A stretch of DNA of 64,000 nt from Burkholderia sp. GAS332. GTDB lineage: Bacteria > Pseudomonadota > Gammaproteobacteria > Burkholderiales > Burkholderiaceae. Positions 1 to 8,288 of the stretch are shown piece after piece. Below the pieces are notes generated by a model. It worked only from the letters and a program-made list of their open reading frames with translations. It made no database searches and was not told where the DNA came from. Every line of letters begins with the position of its first letter. The first letter of the stretch is position 1. The translations under genes and the position numbers were made by a program. The stretch is from positions 2,418,001 to 2,482,000 of the forward strand of contig FSRV01000002.1 of NCBI GenBank assembly GCA_900142905.1. The letters are read 5' to 3'.

Positions 1-273
1 CCCGCAATTTTGCTGCTGCTGTCATCCAGCCTCCACGATTGTCTTTGCGATTCCGCTTGAATGCACACCGCGTTCGAATCTGTTCGTTGGCGGCATGCCT
101 ACATATTATATCTTTATAACAACATGTCAACGAGTGATCGACAGCGTGCTGGCGATGTGACCGAAACCGGGATGTCCGGGCGACTCCGAGATAGTTGTAC
201 TGTTGACATAACATAAGACTTCAGAGCCATTTCTACGCTATGATAGAAAGACTCTATAAACCTGCCCTAAACG
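1..273. other. Left-edge non-coding region upstream of the GntR gene
   Basis: I see no credible gene here. The stretch is noticeably AT-rich around 98-130 compared with the rest of the window. It holds the 13-bp motif described separately at 115-127 and presumably the promoter of the GntR gene. A TTGACA-like hexamer lies at 203-208, but no good -10 follows at normal spacing, so I do not call a promoter. Confidence 0.5.
115..127 (+). promoter_or_regulatory. Candidate GntR operator motif, copy 1
   Basis: TATAACAACATGT lies about 150 bp upstream of the GntR start. The same 13 bases recur in front of the minus-strand MmgE operon at 5142-5154, in the same orientation relative to transcription. 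Both copies sit in AT-rich DNA and contain the AACATGT core. A shared exact 13-mer in front of a regulator and its likely target operon suggests an operator. That GntR binds it is inference. Confidence 0.45.
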
Positions 274-1122
274 ATGTCTACCCCGACTTCCCCGCAGCTC
301 TCCCGGTCCCGTGGCACCTCACTGCATCGCCAGATGTTCCTCGTATTGCGGGAGCGGATCATCAGCGGCACTTATCCCGCGGGCAGCATGATTCCAAGGG
401 AAGAAGATCTGTGCACCGACTTCGGTGTGTCGCGGATCACTGCGCGCCGGGCGTTGGCTGATCTCGAAGCGCTGGGTCTGGTGCAACGCCGGCAGGGCCT
501 CGGCACCTTTGTGCCCACCGACCTGCCGGTGGCCCGTCAAGCGGCCACACTCGGGTTCGTCGACGCCTTGCACAAGGCGGCCTCAGAGACCAAGGTGCAG
601 GTTCTCAGCGTCAATCTGGAAACGCCGCCCACGGCCATTGCGATCCAGTTGGAACTGGAGCCCTCGGACCGTGCGGTCCATGCGTTGCGGCTGCGTAAAT
701 CCGGAGATACGCCACTGATGGTTTCCGAGGCGTGGATTCCCGAGCGTTACAGCAAATCGATCACCGCCGCCAGCCTGAAAAAGCACGCCTTGTACGAGAT
801 CCTGATGAGTCACGGCGTCGACTTCGGCCGCGTGATTCAGGAGGTGACTGCAGTCGCCGCTGACCCCACCTTTGCGCAATGGCTCGACACGGAAATCGGT
901 ATGCCGCTGCTCAGGACCACACGCCTCGTGTACGATTCGAAACGTACGCCGGTCCAGCATCTGACCATCACGGTTTCGCCTGAGCGCAGCCGTCTCGTGA
1001 CCGACATGTCCGCAGATTCCATCAACACGCTGCGCACAGGCCAGGTCATACACGACGTGCAACACGAAGCACCCAAAACGTCGAAGGTACGGGTATCAGG
1101 ACCCGGCACGCGGCGCGGATAG
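274..1122 (+). CDS. GntR-family (HutC-like) transcriptional regulator
   Basis: This is a 282-residue cytoplasmic DNA-binding regulator. Residues about 15-85 form the GntR winged helix (LHRQMFLVLRERIISG, then FGVSRITARRALADLE and RRQGLGTFV). Residues about 105-245 match the UTRA effector-binding fold of the HutC subfamily, with paired LRLRKSGDTPLM and PLLRTTRLVYDS segments. UTRA domains bind a small metabolite that relieves repression. The gene is convergent with the hydrolase-MFS-MmgE operon and shares a 13-bp motif with that operon's promoter region, so it probably represses the operon and itself. The ATG start places the HTH at the usual distance from the N-terminus. The effector is unknown. 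Confidence 0.88.
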   Translation: MSTPTSPQLSRSRGTSLHRQMFLVLRERIISGTYPAGSMIPREEDLCTDFGVSRITARRALADLEALGLVQRRQGLGTFVPTDLPVARQAATLGFVDALHKAASETKVQVLSVNLETPPTAIAIQLELEPSDRAVHALRLRKSGDTPLMVSEAWIPERYSKSITAASLKKHALYEILMSHGVDFGRVIQEVTAVAADPTFAQWLDTEIGMPLLRTTRLVYDSKRTPVQHLTITVSPERSRLVTDMSADSINTLRTGQVIHDVQHEAPKTSKVRVSGPGTRRG

Positions 1123-1232
1123 CAGGCCGGCCGGGCTGCACTTGCGCAGTGCTCTTTGCACACGCGCCGTTATAGACCCACGTCACCATTGCGGCCCTGG
1201 GGCTCGCTACTCAGGTCGTCAGCGATGCGCGA

Positions 1233-1268
1233 ACGCCGCCTGACAATCATTCCGATTACAGGCGGCGT
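1233..1268. terminator. Hairpin between convergent genes
   Basis: ACGCCGCCTG (1233-1242) is perfectly complementary to CAGGCGGCGT (1259-1268) around a 16-nt loop. It lies between the stop of the GntR gene and the stop of the convergent hydrolase gene. It lacks a clear U-tract, so intrinsic termination is likely but not certain. Confidence 0.5.
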
Positions 1269-1279
1269 ATCGCGTTCAA

Positions 1280-2056
1280 TCATTGTTTGCTGGACTTTGC
1301 TGCGGCTTGTTCGATCAGCTTCGCGACTTCGGCGGGATGCGAGATGTAGGCCACATGGCTCGAGTTGATCTCGACCGTCGTGCTTCCGGCGCGCTTGGTC
1401 ATGAAGCGTTCAAGATCGGGATTGATTGCACGGTCCGCCGTTGCGACGACTGCCCAGCTCGGCTTGGTCCTCCAGGCCGCGTGCTGGATCGGAACGCCAA
1501 ACGCCTGGGCCGCAGGCGTCACCTGCGAGATAGCCATGAAGTTTGCTTCGGCCACGGGCACGTCGGCGCAGAAGTCCTCGTGGAACATGGCTTGTTCGAT
1601 GTACAGGTGGCCATCGGCAGTCGGCTTGATGGATTTAGACGCGGGCGGCGTCTTTTTGGTCAGATCGAGGGGGCTTTCTCCCGTATCGGGCTGGAATGCC
1701 GCCACATAAACGAGACCGGCGACCTTGTCGTCGTTGCCAGCCTCGGTCACCACCGCACCGCCGTAGCTGTGGCCAACGAGAATAGTCGGACCATCCTGTT
1801 CGTCGATCACCCGGGTGGTTGCCTTCACGTCTTCATCGAAAGACGTTTCCGGCTCCTGCACGACAGAGACCTTGTAGCCGTCGCGCGTCAGGATTTTTGA
1901 CACCGCCTGCCAGCCCGAACCATCGGCAAAAAAGCCGTGGACCAGGACGACATTCCTGACCGGCGCAGCCATCACGGCATGTGAACCCAGGGCAGCGAAG
2001 GAAACGGCAAGTGCAGCAGCGATACGGGTTACAGACGAGGTTATTTTCATTTTCAT
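1280..2056 (-). CDS. Exported alpha/beta hydrolase
   Basis: This 258-residue protein has an N-terminal Sec signal (MKMKITSSVTRIAAALAVSF, ending near SHAVMAAP). The alpha/beta-hydrolase core follows: VVLVHGFFADGSGW at the oxyanion-hole strand, the nucleophile elbow VGHSYGG, and a C-terminal SHVAYISHP segment that supplies the catalytic His. The family includes periplasmic or secreted esterases and pyrethroid-hydrolase-like enzymes; the substrate cannot be told. It is the last gene of a three-gene minus-strand operon, 38 bp behind the MFS gene. The start was moved inward because the longer frame has no signal peptide at its N-terminus, whereas this ATG begins one. Confidence 0.82.
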   Translation of the reverse strand: MKMKITSSVTRIAAALAVSFAALGSHAVMAAPVRNVVLVHGFFADGSGWQAVSKILTRDGYKVSVVQEPETSFDEDVKATTRVIDEQDGPTILVGHSYGGAVVTEAGNDDKVAGLVYVAAFQPDTGESPLDLTKKTPPASKSIKPTADGHLYIEQAMFHEDFCADVPVAEANFMAISQVTPAAQAFGVPIQHAAWRTKPSWAVVATADRAINPDLERFMTKRAGSTTVEINSSHVAYISHPAEVAKLIEQAAAKSSKQ

Positions 2057-2094
2057 GCTCCACGAGGTTGGGTAATGACCATAGGTCCCACTAC

Positions 2095-3546
2095 TCAGGT
2101 TGTCAGCGATTCGAGTGATCTGCCTTTTGTCGACGGTCCGAGTATGGCAATCGACAACGCAACCATACCCATGCTCGCGGCAATCAGCAGCAGCGCACCG
2201 GAGACCCCTGCCCGGTTTAGCGCGTACGACACCAGGAAGCCGCTGAAAATGCCTGACAGCCGACTCCACGAATACACAAAGCCTATTGCACGCGCACGAA
2301 TACGGGTCGGATAAAGCTCTGACTGATAGGCGTGAAAGTTGTAGGACATGGTCGTGGCGCCCAGCGTCACCAACGCACCGGTCGTCACAATGAACACCGG
2401 ATTACGCGCTTCGGCAAACAGCAACCCGGCCCCGGCTACCAATAGGGACGAAGCCACGATCTGCCATTTACGCTCGAAGCGGTCGCCATAAAGCAACGCG
2501 ATCAGCGGACCACAAGGCATCACCAGTGTGATCCCCAGCGTATAAGCCAGGCTCGTCGTTACCTCGAAACCCTGCTTGATCAGGAAACTCGGCACCCAGT
2601 TGGAGAACCCATACAACCCGATCGTCTGGAAGACGTGGAAGACGCTCAACATCACCGTGCGCGACAGAAATGGGCGACTGAATATTTCCCGAAACTGGCC
2701 CGTTTCTACCACCTCACCCGACGCCGCTTCAGGCACCGGCAATGGCTTGCCGGTTTCTCGCTCGGCCCGCCGCTCGAGTTCCACCACGATCCGCTCAGCC
2801 TTCTCCGGTTCGCCGTGCGCCGCAAGCCAGCGCGGACTCTCGGGGATACGCCTGCGAATCACCCAGATCACCACCGCTCCCACCGACCCGAGTAGCACGA
2901 CCCAGCGCCACCCGTCGAGACCAAACGGTGTAAGGGGCACGAGCTGCCAGGCGAGGCACGCGATAACCGGCACCGCCAGGTAGGTGATGAACTGGTTGAA
3001 AGCAAACGCGCGTCCGCGAATATGTTTAGGGACGATCTCGCTCAAATAACTGTCGATGGTCACCAGCTCGACACCCAGCCCGATCCCTACCATGAAGCGC
3101 CAGAAGTTCAACCCGAGTGCTGTCGTCTGGAACGCCATGATCGCCGCAGATACGGTGTACCAAAGCAACGCGAACGTGAATACCGAACGCCGCCCGAACT
3201 TGTCCGCGATCGCGCCGAAGAACAGCGTGCCGACAAGCAGCCCCGTGAACGCGGCAGCAATGAAACTCGCTATGCCGCTCATGCTCAGAAAGCGCGTTGT
3301 GGTCGCCGTCAGGACACCCGACCGGATGATGCCCGGAGCAATGTAGGCGGTCGAAAACAGCTCGTAGAACTCGAAGAAGCCGCCGAGCGAGATCACCAGC
3401 ACCAGCATCCAAACGGACCGTGACACTGGCAGCCGGTCAAGCCGCGCCCCGATCATGCCCGTGGTTTCATTTGCTTTGATTGCGCGTATCCGGCTTGTAT
3501 CGGACGCGCCAACGGGCGGTCCAACCGCATCGTGTGTCGACGACAT
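2095..3546 (-). CDS. MFS transporter (sugar/aromatic-acid porter type)
   Basis: This is a 483-residue inner-membrane permease with about 12 membrane segments. The first begins near SVWMLVLVISLGGFFEFYEL. Family signatures are visible: GAIADKFGRRSVF in loop 2-3 (the MFS GxxxDRxGRR motif) and IPESPRWLAAHGEPEKAE before the central loop, typical of the sugar-porter and NiaP/AAHS branches. It probably imports an organic acid or ester product handled by the neighbouring MmgE/PrpD protein. The ATG at 3546 was preferred over an in-frame ATG 12 bases upstream because GGAGG lies 5 bases in front of it. Gaps of about 40 bp on each side support an operon. Confidence 0.85.
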   Translation of the reverse strand: MSSTHDAVGPPVGASDTSRIRAIKANETTGMIGARLDRLPVSRSVWMLVLVISLGGFFEFYELFSTAYIAPGIIRSGVLTATTTRFLSMSGIASFIAAAFTGLLVGTLFFGAIADKFGRRSVFTFALLWYTVSAAIMAFQTTALGLNFWRFMVGIGLGVELVTIDSYLSEIVPKHIRGRAFAFNQFITYLAVPVIACLAWQLVPLTPFGLDGWRWVVLLGSVGAVVIWVIRRRIPESPRWLAAHGEPEKAERIVVELERRAERETGKPLPVPEAASGEVVETGQFREIFSRPFLSRTVMLSVFHVFQTIGLYGFSNWVPSFLIKQGFEVTTSLAYTLGITLVMPCGPLIALLYGDRFERKWQIVASSLLVAGAGLLFAEARNPVFIVTTGALVTLGATTMSYNFHAYQSELYPTRIRARAIGFVYSWSRLSGIFSGFLVSYALNRAGVSGALLLIAASMGMVALSIAILGPSTKGRSLESLTT

Positions 3547-3585
3547 AGGCTCCTCCATGTGTATTTTTAGCGATGCACGTCGGCT

Positions 3586-5043
3586 TTATGCCAGCGCGTC
3601 TGTTACGGGCGGTGCAAGCACCTCAATCAGTTCGGCGATGTCGTCGAGCCGCTCCACACCAACGACAAGTTGCTCGATTCGCTGCTGACGCCCCTTACCG
3701 ATCACGCCGTCTGTCAGCGCGCGAAATTTCTCGACAATGCCTTCGTTCGACACGTGATCCAGCGGACGGCCTCGCGGGTGCCGCAGCAACCGTTCCTCAT
3801 GGCTGCCGTCCGTAAACGTGATGCGGATCCGCACGGCTCCGCGGGCAAGCGGACCCTCGCTGTCGAATGCCTCTTCGTGCCGGACCGTGACCTTCTTCAT
3901 GAACGCCCAGACATCGTCAGCGTTGATACGCTCGGGGCTGAACTGCTTCATCAGCGCGGCGCCATCGAGCGCGGCGACGGAGACCGCGTAGGCCATGTTC
4001 ATCTGCGCACCGATCGGCGTCAGCGGCTTAAGCGCCTGCCAGCCGCCGTGGTGGAACGACGAGCTCGCGCAATCGAGCTCGATCTTCTGTATGTCAGTTG
4101 CAGTCGTGCCGCGCTGTTGCTGGATCTCCAGCACAGCGCCAATCGGCCCGAGCAGCGCGCCCATTGCAGAGTAGCGCTTGATCACGTACGCCTCGGTCTC
4201 CCATTTCGCGCCAAGATTGGCCGATATCTGCGAAGCGTCCGGATCGTGCCCCTCGCCGAACGTCGAGAGGAAACCGCCATACTCGCGTTCGAAAACCCGC
4301 TTGATGCCTGTATAACCGCCCGCCGCCAGCACCGCCGCATAGAGGCCGCCGCGCGACGCAAAGCCGTGATGCATACGTTTGGACATGGCTTCGAATTGCG
4401 CGGCCATCAGCCCGCCGGATTGCGTGCCGGCGAGCCCAAGCGCATCCTCGAAAGCAGCAGCGCTCAGGCCATGCAGCTTGCCGGCTGCCGCAGCGCTTGC
4501 ATGCGTGCCGAATACCGCGCCCGAGTGCCAGCCGCGCGACAGCATCTGCGAACCGTGCAATGCGAGACCGACACGGGGTCCCACTTCATAGCCGCACATC
4601 GCGGCAAGCAGGAATCGTTCACCGCTGACCCGACCGAGCAAGCTTGCGCTGGCAAAGAGCGACGGCAACACAACCGATGCCGCGTGCAGCGGCGCGAGCG
4701 GATGAAAGTCGTCGAGTTCGAAGCCCTGGATGAAGGTGCCGTTGAGCAGCGCTGCCGCGGGTGCGCTGATCGTCTTGCCCCAGCCGATCAGACTCGCGTC
4801 CCCACCGCCTTCAAGCGCGCTGACGAGTTCCACTGCCTTTCTCGACCAGGGCAATTGCGCGCCGACGAGCGCGCAACCCAACCCGTCGAGCGTCAGGTAT
4901 TTGCCACGTTCGAACGCCTGTTCGGGGATGTTGTCGAGTTGCACGGAAGCGAGCCATGTTGCCAGTTTCCCTGTCGGACCGTTCGGGTCCGTGGGGGCTA
5001 AATGAGCCGTAGTAATAGAGTCCGACTGAATTGAAGATGCCAT
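3586..5043 (-). CDS. MmgE/PrpD family protein
   Basis: This 485-residue protein belongs to the 2-methylcitrate dehydratase / cis-aconitate decarboxylase-like superfamily. Visible family features are the N-terminal TWLASVQLDNIPEQAFERGKYLTLDGLGC helix, FIQGFELDDFHPLAPLHAASVVLPSLFA, a Gly-rich GTQSGGLMAAQ region and C-terminal ITFTDGSHEERLLRHPRGRP. Canonical PrpD acts on 2-methylcitrate, but no prpB or prpC is present here, so the substrate is probably a different polycarboxylate. The gene is promoter-proximal in the three-gene operon. Possible starts are 5103 (TTG), 5097 (ATG) and 5043 (ATG). I chose 5043 because AGGAAG lies 9 bases upstream and homology begins soon after. Confidence 0.82.
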   Translation of the reverse strand: MASSIQSDSITTAHLAPTDPNGPTGKLATWLASVQLDNIPEQAFERGKYLTLDGLGCALVGAQLPWSRKAVELVSALEGGGDASLIGWGKTISAPAAALLNGTFIQGFELDDFHPLAPLHAASVVLPSLFASASLLGRVSGERFLLAAMCGYEVGPRVGLALHGSQMLSRGWHSGAVFGTHASAAAAGKLHGLSAAAFEDALGLAGTQSGGLMAAQFEAMSKRMHHGFASRGGLYAAVLAAGGYTGIKRVFEREYGGFLSTFGEGHDPDASQISANLGAKWETEAYVIKRYSAMGALLGPIGAVLEIQQQRGTTATDIQKIELDCASSSFHHGGWQALKPLTPIGAQMNMAYAVSVAALDGAALMKQFSPERINADDVWAFMKKVTVRHEEAFDSEGPLARGAVRIRITFTDGSHEERLLRHPRGRPLDHVSNEGIVEKFRALTDGVIGKGRQQRIEQLVVGVERLDDIAELIEVLAPPVTDALA

Positions 5044-5574
5044 GCGCGAGTGCTTCCTGAAGATCGGGGACATCGATGACGCCCGTTGAAGTGACATGGA
5101 CAAAGCCTGCTACCGAAGAACACCAGGATCATCGCCCATCAACATGTTGTTATATTATTATGATGACAGGCCAGAGAAAGCGAGAAGGGTTTACGCTAAT
5201 CGCTTAGCCAGTCGTGAGGGCATTGCCGCCTCTCCCGCAAAGCGAAGCAAACACGCTCCTTTTTGTCAGACGAAAAGACCCGCTCCTGAGAATGGCGCGT
5301 GTGCTGCAACCGGGTCTTCAGTGGCAGCTGCAATCGACGCGTGTCGATCCGCTCAACGCGCGGAATAGTCCTTTAATTCAGGCGCAATCTTCTGATCAAA
5401 CCGGATTTGACCGTCTGTTTTGCAGGCGTTACACGCCCTATCTCCCAATTTCATCGCGCGCGAAAACTTGAGCGCGATGAGCCGCCATAACTGCCCGCTT
5501 TTCGCCGATTTGAACCGCACCGCTAAACCTTAAAGTCACCAGCACGGAAATAACCCTTGTTTGGAGACTGTGCG
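5044..5574. other. Intergenic region with the MmgE operon promoter area
   Basis: No convincing gene lies here; short open frames are without family features. The AT-rich block at 5141-5165 is the probable promoter and operator zone of the minus-strand MmgE operon. The 3' part contains the leader of the outer-membrane protein gene. If the alternative MmgE starts at 5097 or 5103 are used, the region shortens accordingly. Confidence 0.5.
5142..5154 (-). promoter_or_regulatory. Candidate GntR operator motif, copy 2
   Basis: Read on the minus strand this is TATAACAACATGT, identical to 115-127. It lies 39-99 bp upstream of the possible MmgE starts, within an AT-rich promoter-like stretch. It includes the 8-bp palindrome AACATGTT. 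The position suits repression of the operon by the GntR protein. Confidence 0.5.
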
Positions 5575-6228
5575 GTGAGTCAGGCAAAAAAAGCGGCGCT
5601 GGTCGCGGCAGTGGCGATGGTGATGGCAGGCGCAGTAGACGCACAGGAAATCTATGCACACGGCGGCACACTCGGCGCCGGTATCGGCGCGGCGTTGCCG
5701 TTGGCCTCGTGGGCCGGCGTGCATGCGGAATTCGAAGGACTCGGCTTCTCGCACTCGGTCAACGTCAGTGGGAACGAGTACGACGGACACGTCAAGCTGC
5801 TGCAAGGCGGCTTGTACCTCGATCTGTTTCCGTTTGCGTCGAGTGGCTTTCGCGTGACGGCCGGCGCGCTGATCAACGACGACGAACTGACAGGCCACGC
5901 GGTGCCGAACGCGCAAGGCATGTACAAGATCGGCAACGACTTCGTGCCGGCCGTGGGCCCCGCACCGTCGACCACCGTCACACTGCCGCGCGCGATGCCC
6001 TATCTCGGCATCGGGTACGGTCACAAGCCGGTATCGAAGGGTTTTGGCATGACATTGGATCTCGGTGTGGCCTACGGCCGCCCGCGCACGACGTACACCG
6101 TGCCGCAGATCTATACGCTCGTCACCACACAAGCGAACATCGACCAGGAAGAACAGAACATCAGCAACAAGGTCGAGCGCTACAAGCTGTATCCGGTGGT
6201 ACAGATCGGTGTGAGCTACCGGTTCTAA
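5575..6228 (+). CDS. Outer-membrane beta-barrel-like protein
   Basis: This 217-residue protein has a Sec signal (KKAALVAAVAMVMAGAVDAQ). Alternating hydrophobic/polar strands with many Gly and aromatic residues follow, and the C-terminus IGVSYRF ends in Phe, as in proteins inserted by BAM. Repeated strand pairs (LLQGGLYLDLFPF, PYLGIGYGHKP, LYPVVQIGVSYRF) suggest a small barrel of the OmpW/OprF-like size class. The GTG at 5575 was chosen because GGAG sits 8 bases upstream. The frame upstream of it has no ATG. A strong terminator follows directly, so the gene is monocistronic. Function is unknown. Confidence 0.7.
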   Translation: MSQAKKAALVAAVAMVMAGAVDAQEIYAHGGTLGAGIGAALPLASWAGVHAEFEGLGFSHSVNVSGNEYDGHVKLLQGGLYLDLFPFASSGFRVTAGALINDDELTGHAVPNAQGMYKIGNDFVPAVGPAPSTTVTLPRAMPYLGIGYGHKPVSKGFGMTLDLGVAYGRPRTTYTVPQIYTLVTTQANIDQEEQNISNKVERYKLYPVVQIGVSYRF

Positions 6229-6259
6229 GCGGGCACTTTTCCTGATTCGTCACTAGCAG

Positions 6260-6290
6260 GCCTTTAGCCCATCGGGTTAAAGGCTTTTTT
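6260..6290 (+). terminator. Rho-independent terminator of the outer-membrane protein gene
   Basis: GCCTTTAGCC (6260-6269) pairs with GGTTAAAGGC (6275-6284), with one G-T wobble and a 5-nt loop. Six T residues (6285-6290) follow immediately. This is a textbook intrinsic terminator. Confidence 0.88.
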
Positions 6291-6357
6291 CCTATTGCTG
6301 ACGCGCGACGGCACGCGTGCTCGAGGCTGAAACAGGCTCGCCGCACAGACGACCTCT

Positions 6358-6373
6358 TGTTATAATTCTCCCA
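6358..6373 (+). promoter_or_regulatory. Extended -10 overlapped by DeoR-type operator, upstream of the DeoR gene
   Basis: TGTTATAATTCTCCCA contains a perfect extended -10 (TGT followed by TATAAT at 6361-6366). It also matches the left part of the known E. coli DeoR operator (TGTTAGAATTCTAACA). A related site lies in front of the aldolase operon at 16778-16793. No good -35 is present, as expected for an extended -10 promoter. The overlap predicts autorepression. Confidence 0.6.
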
Positions 6374-6423
6374 TCAACTCGAACAAAACATAACGTTCTT
6401 CCACACTGCGCGACAGGAGCTCC

Positions 6424-7149
6424 ATGCTGAAACCCGACCGCCTCCGCGCCCTCGCCGATGCGCTGGCCAGGCAGAACGTGATGCGCCTGCGCGACGCCGC
6501 CAGCCTGCTTGGCGTATCGGAGATGACTGTCCGGCGTGATATCGCAGGCAGTCCCGAACGATTCACCTATCTCGGCGGCTATATCCTCAGCGCGACCGAC
6601 GTACCCAACAACGCCGGCTATTCGCTCGAAGAAGAGAAGGACCACTTCGCGCAAGCCAAGGCGGAAGCCTCCGCGATTGCGGCGGGACTCGTCGTCGACC
6701 ACGAAACGATCTTCATCGATTGCGGCACGACGCTCACCACGCTGGCACGCCTGATTCCGCTCGAGCGTCACGTCACGGTGGTCTGCTATTCGCTGAACGT
6801 GGCGGAGATTCTGCGGCGCAAGCCGAATGTACGGATGATCCTGCTGGGCGGTGTCTACGTGCCGTCTTCAGATTCGTTCGCGGGCGAAGAGAGTCTGGAG
6901 ATGCTGCGCCGCATGGGCATCAACAAGGCGTTCATTTCCGCAGGCGGCGTGGATAACGCGCGCGGCGTAACGTGCTGGAACTTTCACGAAGTCGCGCTCA
7001 AGCAGGCGGCCATGGCAAGTGCCGTCGAACGGCATCTGGTCGTGGACCAGAGCAAGTTCGGCGTCGTCAAGGCGGTGCGCTTCTCGCAGGTCGACGACTT
7101 CGATTCCATCATCACCGAGAAAGGCCAGGAGCACCGCAAGCGCAAATGA
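6424..7149 (+). CDS. DeoR/GlpR-family transcriptional regulator
   Basis: This 241-residue repressor begins with the DeoR helix-turn-helix (RLRDAASLLGVSEMTVRRDIA, residues about 20-42). The DeoR C-terminal sensor domain follows, with FIDCGTTLTTLARLIP, LLGGVYVPSSDSFAGEESLEML and KAFISAGGVDNARGVTCWNFHE. Such domains bind phosphorylated sugars; E. coli DeoR responds to deoxyribose-5-phosphate. It is convergent with the end of the minus-strand operon containing an aldolase of that substrate, and operator-like sites occur at both promoters. It probably controls both transport systems up to 20.9 kb. An ATG preceded by GACAGGAGCTCC gives the start. Confidence 0.87.
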   Translation: MLKPDRLRALADALARQNVMRLRDAASLLGVSEMTVRRDIAGSPERFTYLGGYILSATDVPNNAGYSLEEEKDHFAQAKAEASAIAAGLVVDHETIFIDCGTTLTTLARLIPLERHVTVVCYSLNVAEILRRKPNVRMILLGGVYVPSSDSFAGEESLEMLRRMGINKAFISAGGVDNARGVTCWNFHEVALKQAAMASAVERHLVVDQSKFGVVKAVRFSQVDDFDSIITEKGQEHRKRK

Positions 7150-7153
7150 ATGA

Positions 7154-7189
7154 GCGGGCCGCCCGACATGGCGTCGCCGGGCGGCCCGC
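7154..7189. terminator. GC-rich hairpin between convergent genes
   Basis: GCGGGCCGCCCG (7154-7165) and CGGGCGGCCCGC (7178-7189) are perfectly complementary around a 12-nt loop. They lie between the DeoR stop (7149) and the permease stop (7215). No T-tract follows on either strand. A bidirectional transcription barrier is the likely role. Confidence 0.55.
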
Positions 7190-7214
7190 GGAGCCGGCGT
7201 TCAGCGTTCAGCCT

Positions 7215-8273
7215 TCAGCTTTTGCGCTGCAAGGCGAAGAGCGTCCCGGCGATCAGAATGAACGCACCGATAATCACTTTCTGCCAGGTGCTCGGCACGC
7301 CGATCAGAATCAGCACACTGTTGATCAGCGTGACCAGCACCACACCCAGCAACGTACCCGCTACCGTCCCCGTACCGCCCGTAATGCGCGCGCCGCCCAG
7401 GATCACGGCGGCGATCACATCGAGTTCCGAGCCCACGAGATCGAACGGATTCGCGAGCCGGTTGTTCGATACATGCAGAATGCCCGCAATACCTGCGAGC
7501 ATGCCGGTATAGCCGAACACGAACAGATGGATCGCGCGCAGGTTGTAGCCGAGCCGCTCGGCGATCGCGAGGCTGCCGCCCATCGCATAGACACCGCGTC
7601 CCATCATGGTCCTGTTCAGCAGCCACCACGTGACAACGGCGGCCGCCACCAGCGCCAGCACGGAAATGGGCAGCACCGCCCGCAGGCCTTCGTTGGTGTG
7701 ATAGAAAAACAGCGGAATACGGCCAAAATGATCCATGCTGTGCGGAATATTCATGAAGAACGTCGTGCCGATGAACGTCAACAACAGGCCGCGATACAGA
7801 TACTGCGTACCGATCGTGACGATCAGCGAAGGCGCTTTCAGCCGATGCACCAGCAGGCCGTTGATGATACCGAGCACCAGGCCGCCCAGCGCGCCGGTGA
7901 TCAGGATCAGCGCGAACGGCGCGTCCGGCCACCAGGCAAACACCGCCTTCGTGATGCCGTACATCGTCAGTGCGGCGATCGCCGTGAACGAAACATCGAT
8001 CCCGCCGGACGCCAGTACGACGAGCGTGCCCAGCGCGAAAAGCGACATCGTGGTGGCCGAGTGCAGCAAATCGAATAAGGTCGCGAGTTGAAAGAAGCGC
8101 GGATTGATCGCGCCGACAATCAGGCATGTCGCCGCGATCAACGCGACAGTGAACCATTCGGGATTGCGCGCGAGCCTCGCCCGCAAGGTGGGCGGCTTGA
8201 CCTCGGGTGCGACTTCGACAACGGTCGGGGTGGTCATGGTCTGGTTCATGCGCGAATGGATGCGCGAGTTCAT
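7215..8273 (-). CDS. Sugar ABC transporter permease (RbsC/AraH family), subunit 1
   Basis: This 352-residue inner-membrane protein has about 8-10 hydrophobic segments. Signature motifs of the CUT2 branch are TLVVLASGGIDVSFTAIAAL near the second segment and FDLVGSELDVIAAVILGGARITGGTGTVAGTLLG near the C-terminus. It should pair with the permease at 11054-12100 to form a heterodimeric channel, and with the ATPase 15 bp upstream. The last gene of the minus-strand operon, it ends against the convergent DeoR gene. The upstream ATG at 8273 was kept; an alternative at 8249 lacks a ribosome site. Confidence 0.88.
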   Translation of the reverse strand: MNSRIHSRMNQTMTTPTVVEVAPEVKPPTLRARLARNPEWFTVALIAATCLIVGAINPRFFQLATLFDLLHSATTMSLFALGTLVVLASGGIDVSFTAIAALTMYGITKAVFAWWPDAPFALILITGALGGLVLGIINGLLVHRLKAPSLIVTIGTQYLYRGLLLTFIGTTFFMNIPHSMDHFGRIPLFFYHTNEGLRAVLPISVLALVAAAVVTWWLLNRTMMGRGVYAMGGSLAIAERLGYNLRAIHLFVFGYTGMLAGIAGILHVSNNRLANPFDLVGSELDVIAAVILGGARITGGTGTVAGTLLGVVLVTLINSVLILIGVPSTWQKVIIGAFILIAGTLFALQRKS

Positions 8274-8288
8274 GGGTATCGACGTCCT

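Noticed and set aside
203..244. Sigma-70 promoter for the GntR gene (TTGACA at 203, TATGAT at 239)
   Set aside because: The spacing is 30 bp, far from the usual 16-18, and no other -10 fits.
3586..5043. Assignment of the MmgE/PrpD gene as prpD of the methylcitrate cycle
   Set aside because: Neither methylcitrate synthase nor methylisocitrate lyase is near, and the operon context (exported hydrolase, MFS, GntR) differs from prp loci.
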